From positions 1 through 12,445 of the forward strand of contig JAADDU010000020.1 of the NCBI GenBank assembly GCA_013153755.1: a DNA stretch of 12,445 bases, given 5' to 3'. Position 1 is the first letter of the stretch. Each line of letters opens with the position of its first letter. The notes beneath the pieces were generated by a model. It had not been told where the DNA came from and ran no database searches. It was given only the letters and a program-made list of their open reading frames with translations. This document shows, piece after piece, positions 6,893 to 12,445 of the stretch. Origin of the DNA: Campylobacterota bacterium (GTDB lineage: Bacteria > Campylobacterota > Campylobacteria > Campylobacterales > Sulfurimonadaceae). Position numbers and translations under genes: made by a program.

Positions 6893-7420
6893 CTACTTCT
6901 TTTTTCTTTTCTTATCTTTTTGAAACTGTTTATATTCTTTTTCAAATTTTTTTCTTCTAGAGTAAGAGAGTTTATCAATAAAAAGAATTCCATTTAGGTG
7001 GTCTATCTCATGTTGAATAGCGATACTAAGCAACCCTGTAGCTTCTAAAGTGTGTTCTTTACCATATCTATCTTGATACTTTATGGTTATATTCTCGTAT
7101 CTTTTTATATCTTCATAAAAACTAGGGACACTTAAGCAACCTTCTTGATAAGTTGTTTCACCATCTTTAGTTATTAAAATAGGGTTAATAATCTCTAAAA
7201 GATTTTCTTGAACTTGTTCACCATCTTCTAAAGGAATATTTAAAATTAAAACTTGTTTAGGATGATTGACTTGTATAGCAGCTAAACCTATACCATTACT
7301 ACTCATCATCATCTCATTCATTGCATCTAAAAGCTTATGTAAGTTTTTATCAAATAATTTTATTAAATCTGATTTTAGCTTTAGTCTTCTATCTGGGTAT
7401 TCAACGATTGTTAACTTCAT
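6893..7420 (-). CDS. def: Peptide deformylase
   Basis: A 175-residue cytosolic metalloenzyme that removes the formyl group from the initiator Met of new proteins. All three family motifs are complete: GIGLAAIQV (43-51), EGCLSVP (93-99) with metal ligand Cys95, and QHEIDHLNG (136-144) with metal ligands His137 and His141 and catalytic Glu138. Fe2+ is the usual metal in the family. The C-terminal tail (about 155-175) is very Lys-rich, which may help contact the ribosome (inference). It is the last gene of the - strand cluster, starting 7 bases after the degenerate-GGDEF gene; its AGAAG ribosome-binding site overlaps that gene's stop, suggesting coupled translation. Co-location with trigger factor and ClpP links nascent-chain processing with protein quality control. 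The 6846-6885 hairpin follows. Confidence 0.97.
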   Translation of the reverse strand: MKLTIVEYPDRRLKLKSDLIKLFDKNLHKLLDAMNEMMMSSNGIGLAAIQVNHPKQVLILNIPLEDGEQVQENLLEIINPILITKDGETTYQEGCLSVPSFYEDIKRYENITIKYQDRYGKEHTLEATGLLSIAIQHEIDHLNGILFIDKLSYSRRKKFEKEYKQFQKDKKRKKK

Positions 7421-7427
7421 TTATCTT

Positions 7428-8474
7428 CTAGCCTTGTGATTTAATAGATACAACAAAATCTCTATCTTTATCTTCATCTGCTTGTTCAACACCTTTTAAA
7501 GCACTTGAGACTATCTCTTCTATTGAGTATATGGCAGAGATTTCTGTTATACCTATAGAAATTTTTAAGTTTACTTCTCTGTCTGCTAAAAAGAAGTTAC
7601 TATTTGCAACTAAATCACAAAGTCTTTCACTTGCTTTTTTAGCACTAGCAATATCTGTATGTTTTAAAAGCATAGCAAAGATACCATTACCATAATGGGA
7701 AACGATATCACTTCTTCTTGATGTTTTTAGTAAAAGTCTAGCTATAGTTCTTGTCATAAGCATTATAGCTTTATCACTTTTTATATTATCTCTAAGCTCT
7801 TTTGATAACTCTATCATGATAAGTGAACTACTATGATTAAACTCAGTTATAAGTTCACATTCTTGCTCTATTTTTGTTAGAAGATAGCGTTTGTTGTAAA
7901 CTCCAAATTTATTGTCAAAAATAGTTTCATTTTCTACATCTTTAACGATTTTGGCAGTTTCACTATACAGAGCTTTCATTTGTGAGCTTTGTTTTCTAAG
8001 TATTTTGTTTAATTTTGATACATCTCCTTCAAGTGAGGAGGCAATTTCTATAGAAGCTTGTATCTCTTTGTTATGCTCTAATTCTTTTTTTCGTTTATCT
8101 AAAATTTTACTCATTAGTGACATATTTTTATACAGATTTGCTGTTACAGTTAAGATACTCTTAATAGATATAAAGCCTTTTTTTAAACTTTGTTCAAGAA
8201 TGATGGCATTTTCATCATCATTATTTTCTTCTAATTCAAGTATATAGTAGATTTGTTTACGAAGGTTATCACTCTTATTTTCTAAAAGTCTATCAAAATA
8301 GAGTGAGAAGTTGTTGGGTGTAGGGGGTAAATCGTCAGATATAAGAGCATCTATAACCTCTTGTGAATATATCTCTAAATCACTAGTAGGCTCATCCATT
8401 TCCAATGTAGTAATAGACGAATCTTCAACAGCATCTATATTGCGACGCTTTTTTTTGTTTGCTAAGTCTGACAT
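7428..8474 (-). CDS. Degenerate GGDEF-domain protein in the clpP-def operon
   Basis: A 348-residue cytosolic protein (no signal peptide or membrane helix). The N-terminus is charged. LPPTPNNFSLYF (49-60) matches a segment often seen before GGDEF domains (LPPTPENY-type), and about 115-185 looks helical or coiled-coil. From about 185 the GGDEF fold is recognisable: FGVYNKRYL (190-198) stands for the usual LTGLxNRR-x-L, RRSDIVSHYG (253-262) for RxxD-x-x-x-x-YG, and ISIGIT (305-310) for the SIG motif. The signature itself is GNGIF (262-266) instead of GGDEF, and the metal-binding DxD-like site is ELS (222-224). It should therefore not make c-di-GMP. RxxD (Arg253, Asp256), the inhibitory site that binds c-di-GMP, is kept, so a receptor or adaptor role is possible. 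GGGAGGT (8481-8487) overlaps the clpP stop and precedes the ATG. Confidence 0.85.
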   Translation of the reverse strand: MSDLANKKKRRNIDAVEDSSITTLEMDEPTSDLEIYSQEVIDALISDDLPPTPNNFSLYFDRLLENKSDNLRKQIYYILELEENNDDENAIILEQSLKKGFISIKSILTVTANLYKNMSLMSKILDKRKKELEHNKEIQASIEIASSLEGDVSKLNKILRKQSSQMKALYSETAKIVKDVENETIFDNKFGVYNKRYLLTKIEQECELITEFNHSSSLIMIELSKELRDNIKSDKAIMLMTRTIARLLLKTSRRSDIVSHYGNGIFAMLLKHTDIASAKKASERLCDLVANSNFFLADREVNLKISIGITEISAIYSIEEIVSSALKGVEQADEDKDRDFVVSIKSQG

Positions 8475-8486
8475 CTTTAAACCTCC

Positions 8487-9077
8487 CTACTTTTTATCGT
8501 TTTTAACCAATACCTCATCAATCATTCCATACTCTTGAGCTTCAGTTGCACTCATAAAGTTATCACGATCAGTATCTTTTTCTATTTTTTTAATACTTTG
8601 TCCACAGTTTTGAGCTAAAATTGAGTTAAGTTCAGCTTTCATGCGTAGTATCTCTTTTGCCTGTATTTCTATATCAGTTGCTTGACCTTGAGCACCACCT
8701 AGAGGTTGATGTATCATAATCCTTGCATGAGGAAGTGCATATCGCTTACCTTTTTGACCACTAGATAGTAAAAAAGCACCCATAGATGCAGCTTGACCTA
8801 TACAAATAGTTGTTATATCTGGACGAATATAGTTCATAGTATCAAATATAGCCATACCAGCAGTAACGACACCACCTGGAGAGTTGATATAAAAATATAT
8901 ATCTTTTTCAGGGTCTTCTGCTTCTAAAAATAGCATTTGTGCGACTATTGAAGAGGCAACAGCGTCGTTAACCTCTCCACTTAGCATGATAATTCTATCT
9001 TTTAAAAGACGGGAATAGATATCATAAGATCGCTCACCACGACCTGTTTTTTCTACTACATAAGGGATATAGCTCAT
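8487..9077 (-). CDS. clpP: ATP-dependent Clp protease proteolytic subunit ClpP
   Basis: A 196-residue serine protease that forms the double-heptamer chamber working with ClpX or ClpA unfoldases to degrade regulatory, tagged or misfolded proteins. The catalytic triad is visible: Ser98 in [14 protein letters not shown] (94-107), His123 in [10 protein letters not shown] (119-128) and Asp172 in [11 protein letters not shown] (170-180). The substrate-strand segment [14 protein letters not shown] (64-77) is also present. Length and spacing match E. coli ClpP after removal of its propeptide; there is no obvious propeptide here. It begins 3 bases after the tig stop and ends 12 bases before the degenerate-GGDEF gene, so it is within an operon. 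The tig-clpP pair is very widely conserved in bacteria. ClpX is not encoded in this window. Confidence 0.98.
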   Translation of the reverse strand: MSYIPYVVEKTGRGERSYDIYSRLLKDRIIMLSGEVNDAVASSIVAQMLFLEAEDPEKDIYFYINSPGGVVTAGMAIFDTMNYIRPDITTICIGQAASMGAFLLSSGQKGKRYALPHARIMIHQPLGGAQGQATDIEIQAKEILRMKAELNSILAQNCGQSIKKIEKDTDRDNFMSATEAQEYGMIDEVLVKNDKK

Positions 9078-9080
9078 TAC

Positions 9081-10382
9081 TTATGCTTCTTTTATCTTTT
9101 CATTAAGCAGTTGTGAAAGAACTTTATCTTCAACCATTGACATTTGAATAGCAGGAAGGTAACCAGCTTCTTTGTACTGCTCATAAGTTTTTTGAGGGTC
9201 TTGACCAGTTTGCATCGCTTCATAATATATAGTTTGCATAACTTCTTGTTCTTCAACTTTTATATTTTTTGCTACAGCTAAAGCATCTACTATAAATGTT
9301 GCTCTTACACTTCTTTGAGCATCTTCTCTTAATGTTTCTCTTAATTCATTTAGTTTGTCTGCATTTTCACGAAGTTCTTTAATCTCATCTTCACTCATGC
9401 TTGAAGCTTTCTTGTTAAGAGCCATATCTATCTCTTGTTCTACAACAAACTCTGGTAAATCAAATTCAAGTTTTTCTACAAAAGTTTCTAGAAGTGCTGG
9501 TTTTAGCTCATCATTGTAAAGTTTTGCTAGTTTTTCACTTTCGATTTGAGCTTTTACTTGTTTTTTAAGTTCATCTAAAGTTGCATTTTCATCACCTGGA
9601 AGCATTTTTTTAGCTAGTTCATCGTCTATAACAACTTCATCTTTTACTTTAATACCATTTACTTTTACTTTAAACATAGCCTCTTTACCAGCTAAGTCTT
9701 TTGATTGGTATTCTTCTGGAAATGTTACAGTTATCTCTACTTCTTCATCTCTTTTTACACCAACAAGTTGATCTTCAAAACCAGGTATAAACTGACCACT
9801 ACCTAAAAGAAGTTCAAAGTTTTCAGCTTTTCCACCAGCAAATGCTTCACCATCTACAAAACCTTCAAAATCGATTACAGCAGTATCTCCCTCTTTCATT
9901 TTACGGTTTCTTGCTATATCTTTTAGTGGAGCTTGATTTTCTGCCAAATCTTGGATTCTTTTATCAACCTCTTCATCACTCACTTCTGGTTTTTCAAAAT
10001 CAGGTACTAAATCTTCATGTTTATCAAGAGTTATATTTGGTCTGGTTGCAATTTTTACAGCAACTTCTATCTTGTCATCACTTTTGTCAAATTTAGTGAT
10101 ATTTGGCTCACCTATAAGGTCTTCACTTTTTATGCCTAGTTCATCTAAGCCAGTACTAAGAACTGTTCTAAGTGCTTCAGCTTCTGCATCTTGAGTTAAA
10201 CGCTCACCATATTGTTTTTTTACAATAGCAACAGGTACTTTACCTTTACGAAAACCTTGAATACTAGCAGTCTTTGAAAGCTCTTTAGCTAATTTTTCTA
10301 AGTTTTTATTTACTTCATCCATTGAGATTGTAGCTTCAATCTCAGCATTTGCACCATCAATTTTATGTGATTTGATTTCCAT
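9081..10382 (-). CDS. tig: Trigger factor (ribosome-associated chaperone and peptidyl-prolyl isomerase)
   Basis: A 433-residue chaperone that meets nascent chains at the ribosome exit tunnel. The N-terminal ribosome-binding domain contains the signature GFRKGKVP (43-50). The central FKBP-type PPIase domain covers about 164-246 (GDTAVIDFEGFVDGEAF, then GSGQFIPGFEDQLVG and DLAGKEAMFKVKV). The C-terminal helical cradle follows and is rich in Glu and Lys. Length is usual for the family. A start codon choice exists: TTG at 10385 directly precedes ATG at 10382. The AAGGA ribosome-binding site (10388-10392) is 5 bases from the ATG but only 2 from the TTG, so ATG is chosen. It follows lspA by 78 bases on the same strand and precedes clpP by 3 bases, so it probably heads the tig-clpP-GGDEF-def operon. 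Confidence 0.98.
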   Translation of the reverse strand: MEIKSHKIDGANAEIEATISMDEVNKNLEKLAKELSKTASIQGFRKGKVPVAIVKKQYGERLTQDAEAEALRTVLSTGLDELGIKSEDLIGEPNITKFDKSDDKIEVAVKIATRPNITLDKHEDLVPDFEKPEVSDEEVDKRIQDLAENQAPLKDIARNRKMKEGDTAVIDFEGFVDGEAFAGGKAENFELLLGSGQFIPGFEDQLVGVKRDEEVEITVTFPEEYQSKDLAGKEAMFKVKVNGIKVKDEVVIDDELAKKMLPGDENATLDELKKQVKAQIESEKLAKLYNDELKPALLETFVEKLEFDLPEFVVEQEIDMALNKKASSMSEDEIKELRENADKLNELRETLREDAQRSVRATFIVDALAVAKNIKVEEQEVMQTIYYEAMQTGQDPQKTYEQYKEAGYLPAIQMSMVEDKVLSQLLNEKIKEA

Positions 10383-10387
10383 CAATT

Positions 10388-10392
10388 TCCTT
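10388..10392 (-). promoter_or_regulatory. Ribosome-binding site that sets the tig start
   Basis: On the - strand AAGGA follows a run of eight A residues and lies 5 bases before the ATG at 10382. The adjoining TTG at 10385 would be only 2 bases away, too close for normal initiation. Confidence 0.7.
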
Positions 10393-10436
10393 TTTTTTCT
10401 TCTAATTAGTTTTAAAATAAACCATTATTTTTAGCA

Positions 10437-10442
10437 ATATTA
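10437..10442 (-). promoter_or_regulatory. Possible -10 box for tig in the lspA-tig gap
   Basis: TAATAT on the - strand lies about 55 bases before the tig ATG in the 78-base gap after lspA. No good -35 and no terminator hairpin were found in the gap, so tig may be transcribed both from here and by read-through from glmM-lspA. Confidence 0.28.
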
Positions 10443-10460
10443 TCTAAAATCTGCTTTTAA

Positions 10461-10937
10461 TTAGCTTTTACACATTTTTGGTTTAAAGTTTAAAAATAAA
10501 AACATGACAACTGCTAAGTCTATCATTACATCAGCAAAATTAAATACAGCAAACCCAGCTTGACCAGCTATAGGATATGGCCATCCATGCCAATAAAACA
10601 TATCTACAACCCCACCATGTACAAATCTATCATATATATTTGAAAAAGCACCACCTAGCATAAGTCCAGCTGGTAAAGCATAACAAACTTTTTTTAAATT
10701 TATTATATATATTAAGACACCACTAACAACTATTAGTTGAATATATTTTAACCACTCATCTAAAAAGGAAAGCATAGAAAAAGCCACACCTTTGTTGTAA
10801 ACCAAAATCAAGTCCATATAATTTGAATAATATCTAAAACCATCAACAAAAAGCATCTTTATGTTTTGATCTATGATAAAGATACCGACTGTCGTAAGGA
10901 CTAATATAACACTAAGTCTAAGCGTTGGATTATGCAT
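10461..10937 (-). CDS. lspA: Lipoprotein signal peptidase (signal peptidase II)
   Basis: A 158-residue inner-membrane aspartic protease with four predicted transmembrane helices that cuts the signal peptide from prolipoproteins after diacylglyceryl transfer. Conserved parts: IDQNIK (22-27), NKGVAFSM (48-55), [10 protein letters not shown] (95-104), GGVVDMF (108-114) with catalytic Asp112, and FNFADVMID (132-140) with catalytic Asp136. Length is typical. The ATG lies inside the end of glmM (8-base overlap), implying translational coupling. The two lipoproteins in this window (289-723 and 6289-6840) would be its substrates. The glmM-lspA pair next to rpsT is also found in Helicobacter pylori, where these genes were once named ureC and ureD. 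Confidence 0.97.
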   Translation of the reverse strand: MHNPTLRLSVILVLTTVGIFIIDQNIKMLFVDGFRYYSNYMDLILVYNKGVAFSMLSFLDEWLKYIQLIVVSGVLIYIINLKKVCYALPAGLMLGGAFSNIYDRFVHGGVVDMFYWHGWPYPIAGQAGFAVFNFADVMIDLAVVMFLFLNFKPKMCKS

Positions 10938-12270
10938 TTAAAGCTTTTTGAAAAAATTCAATCATAGAGTCCATCTTTTTATTCATAAGTTTTTCATCTT
11001 TAGCTTCAAGTAAAACTCTTAGTTTGTTTTCAGTTCCAGAATATCTTATGAGATGACGAATATGCTCTTTATCTAATTCTTTTAGTTTTTCACTTAAGCC
11101 ATCTATACTTTTAAGTTGTTTTTTTACTTTTACATTTATATTTACAAGCTTTTGTGGATATAGTGGAAATGGGCGAAGCAAGTTAGATGCAGTGCCTTTT
11201 TTATCTATGAGTAGTGCTAGAACTTGCAGAGCGCTGACAAGACCATCACCTGTTTTTGCAAAATCATGCATAATGACATGTCCACTCTGTTCCCCTCCAA
11301 AGTTGATACCCTCTTTTTTCATGATTTCTAAAACATGCTTGTCCCCAACATTTGAACGAAATAGTTTTAGACCATTGTTTTGCATATAATCATCAAGACC
11401 TTGATTACTCATAACAGTAGCAACAATTCCACCACCTTTTAAGAGCTTTTTCTGATGTAGATGCAGTCCTAAAGCACCAAGAAGTTGGTCACCATCTATA
11501 ACCTCCCCTTTTTCATCTACAACCACAAGTCTATCTGCGTCACCATCAAGAGCTATACCAAGATCTGCTCTATATTTTACAACACTATCACATAATTCTC
11601 TTGTATAAAGTGCTCCACAACCCTCATTTATATTAAAACCATTTGGCTTATTATGCATGATGATAACTTCAGCTCCTAATTCTTCTAAAACAGTTGGACC
11701 AACTTTATAAGCAGCACCATTTGCAGTGTCAAGTACGATTCTCATACCTTGAAGAGTCATCTCAACAGGAAAAGAGTTTTTAAGCTGAACTATATATCTA
11801 CCTATTACATCGTCTATTCTTTTGGCTTTACCTATAGCTTTAGCAGTAACTTGTGCTTCATGTAATGCTTCATCATCAAAATATATATCTTCTATCTTTT
11901 GCTCAACATCTGTAGGAAATTTATCTCCATGTGCATCAAAAAACTTTATGCCATTATCCTCAAAAGAGTTATGAGATGCACTTATCATAATCCCTGCATC
12001 ACATCTCATATTTTCTGTTATAAATGCTATAGCAGGTGTTGGCATAGGTCCAACCTCTATAACATCATAACCAACAGCAGTCAATCCACAAACTATGGCA
12101 TTTTCTATCATATAGCCACTTCTTCTTGTATCTTTTCCAACAAGTATCTTATTTGTAATTGCACTTGATTTTAGGTATATTCCAGCTGCCATTGCAACTT
12201 TCATAGCAACCTCAGCACTCAAAAATGACCCTGCTTCACCCCTAACTCCATCTGTACCAAATAGTTTCAT
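10930..12270 (-). CDS. glmM: Phosphoglucosamine mutase
   Basis: A 446-residue cytosolic enzyme of the phosphohexomutase superfamily that turns glucosamine-6-phosphate into glucosamine-1-phosphate, the precursor of UDP-GlcNAc for peptidoglycan and lipopolysaccharide. The four active-site regions are present: the phosphoserine loop ISASHNS (96-102) with Ser99 as the phosphorylated residue, the Mg2+ loop DGDADR (242-247), the sugar-binding loop GGEQSGH (325-331), and the phosphate-binding loop [10 protein letters not shown] (409-418). The start [11 protein letters not shown] is the usual GlmM N-terminus. GGAAG lies shortly before the ATG, and an extended -10 promoter is just upstream. The enzyme needs phosphorylation of Ser99 for activity (family knowledge). 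It is divergent from rpsT and overlaps lspA by 8 bases. Confidence 0.98.
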   Translation of the reverse strand: MKLFGTDGVRGEAGSFLSAEVAMKVAMAAGIYLKSSAITNKILVGKDTRRSGYMIENAIVCGLTAVGYDVIEVGPMPTPAIAFITENMRCDAGIMISASHNSFEDNGIKFFDAHGDKFPTDVEQKIEDIYFDDEALHEAQVTAKAIGKAKRIDDVIGRYIVQLKNSFPVEMTLQGMRIVLDTANGAAYKVGPTVLEELGAEVIIMHNKPNGFNINEGCGALYTRELCDSVVKYRADLGIALDGDADRLVVVDEKGEVIDGDQLLGALGLHLHQKKLLKGGGIVATVMSNQGLDDYMQNNGLKLFRSNVGDKHVLEIMKKEGINFGGEQSGHVIMHDFAKTGDGLVSALQVLALLIDKKGTASNLLRPFPLYPQKLVNINVKVKKQLKSIDGLSEKLKELDKEHIRHLIRYSGTENKLRVLLEAKDEKLMNKKMDSMIEFFQKALNA

Positions 12271-12290
12271 AATAGCTTCCGTTTTTTTAA

Positions 12291-12299
12291 ATTATAGCA
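12291..12299 (-). promoter_or_regulatory. Extended -10 promoter of glmM
   Basis: On the - strand TGCTATAAT (TGn plus a perfect TATAAT) ends 20 bases before the glmM ATG. Transcription would start near 12284 and give a leader of about 14 bases that still holds the GGAAG ribosome-binding site. No -35 is evident. This is the clearest promoter in the window and probably drives glmM-lspA and perhaps the genes beyond. Confidence 0.68.
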
Positions 12300-12338
12300 T
12301 TTTAACACTCTTTAACTTAATTTTAATTATTTTTAAGC

Positions 12339-12344
12339 TAATAT
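12339..12344 (+). promoter_or_regulatory. Candidate -10 box for rpsT
   Basis: TAATAT follows an alternating T-rich stretch (12311-12335) of the kind seen upstream of Campylobacterota promoters. Transcription would start near 12351, giving a leader of about 27 bases. It shares the 107-base divergent region with the glmM promoter. Confidence 0.45.
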
Positions 12345-12360
12345 TTCGCACTTAAATTTC

Positions 12361-12375
12361 ATGAGAAGGACTCAT
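12361..12375 (+). promoter_or_regulatory. Small hairpin holding the rpsT ribosome-binding site in its loop
   Basis: ATGAG (12361-12365) pairs perfectly with CTCAT (12371-12375), leaving the ribosome-binding site AAGGA (12366-12370) as the five-base loop. The loop ends 7 bases before the rpsT ATG. The ribosome-binding site call is firm; the hairpin is short and may be only marginally stable. Confidence 0.5.
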
Positions 12376-12377
12376 AA

Positions 12378-12445
12378 ATGGCAAATCACAAGTCATCAAT
12401 TAAGAGAATTCGCCAAACTATCGTTCGTACAGAGCGTAATCGTTT
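12378..12445 (+). CDS. rpsT: Ribosomal protein S20, N-terminal part (3' end outside the window)
   Basis: Twenty-two complete codons from the ATG at 12378 to the right edge read MANHKSSIKRIRQTIVRTER followed by NR. MANHKS-x-x-KR-x-RQ and RNR are the standard S20 start, a helical basic protein that binds 16S rRNA in the body of the 30S subunit. About three quarters of the gene lies outside the window. It is divergent from glmM; in Helicobacter pylori rpsT is likewise next to glmM. In E. coli S20 represses its own translation; whether the small leader hairpin does something similar here is unknown. Confidence 0.95.
   Translation, partial: MANHKSSIKRIRQTIVRTERNR

Noticed and set aside
9842..10096. 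Open frame opposite tig with a Leu/Gln/His-rich product
   Set aside because: Antisense to a certain gene, low-complexity composition, no ribosome-binding site; a mirror of Lys/Glu-rich codons. The same reasoning removes the open frames opposite the ClC gene (1495-1701), the AddA-like gene (5386-5598), the GGDEF gene (7912-8247, 8311-8538) and glmM (11192-11389, 11899-12168).
10383..10385. TTG as start codon of trigger factor, directly before the ATG
   Set aside because: Only 2 bases from the AAGGA ribosome-binding site, whereas the ATG at 10382 is 5 bases away and gives the usual MEIK start.
1..12445. Mobile element, prophage, defence island or CRISPR array
   Set aside because: No transposase, integrase, direct-repeat array or tRNA attachment site was seen; most genes are core functions in known order with uniform base composition. 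The AddA-like gene is a repair enzyme, not evidence of a defence island.

Overview
The window reads as ordinary chromosomal DNA from a member of the Campylobacterota (Epsilonproteobacteria), most likely a free-living Sulfurimonas-like organism. The evidence is the strongly AT-rich coding sequence, promoters that look like extended -10 elements with no clear -35, the S20 N-terminus (MANHKSSIKRIRQT...), and gene order. From memory, rpsT/glmM/lspA and tig/clpP/def are both conserved blocks in Helicobacter pylori (HP0076-HP0074 and HP0795-HP0793), and tig/clpP/def also occurs in Campylobacter jejuni (Cj0193c-Cj0191c). Here the two blocks lie end to end. I saw no mobile elements, CRISPR arrays, tRNA or rRNA genes, and no non-coding stretch longer than 150 bases.

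Left part (1-3405). A left-truncated haem-binding-domain protein and a glycine-zipper lipoprotein run on the + strand and appear co-transcribed. They converge, with a 2-base gap, on a ClC-type anion channel or transporter on the - strand. Upstream of the ClC gene, on the same strand, is a two-gene unit: a 91-residue protein with a membrane anchor and a His/Cys cluster, then a predicted outer-membrane beta-barrel protein. I recognise neither as a named protein. Together they look like an uncharacterised envelope system, possibly for metals.

Middle (3434-6885). A large RecB/AddA-type helicase-nuclease for double-strand break repair is divergent from the small His/Cys gene, with only 28 bases between the start codons. 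It is followed by a lipoprotein of unknown function. A strong hairpin at 6846-6885 separates these + strand genes from the long - strand cluster.

Right part (6893-12270, - strand). Transcription runs glmM, lspA, tig, clpP, a degenerate-GGDEF gene, def. The gaps are small (an 8-base overlap, 78, 3, 12 and 7 bases), so at least tig-clpP-GGDEF-def should be one operon, and glmM-lspA may read into it. The products make the cell-wall precursor glucosamine-1-phosphate (GlmM), process lipoproteins (LspA), and handle new or damaged proteins: nascent-chain folding (trigger factor), N-terminal deformylation (Def) and proteolysis (ClpP). rpsT (ribosomal protein S20) begins divergently at 12378 and runs off the right edge.

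The most interesting item is the GGDEF-like protein between clpP and def. Its catalytic motif is GNGIF instead of GGDEF, so it should not make c-di-GMP. A possible c-di-GMP-binding RxxD site is kept, and it sits directly after clpP. This recalls, without proving, the Caulobacter adaptor PopA, which binds c-di-GMP through a degenerate GGDEF domain and feeds substrates to ClpXP.
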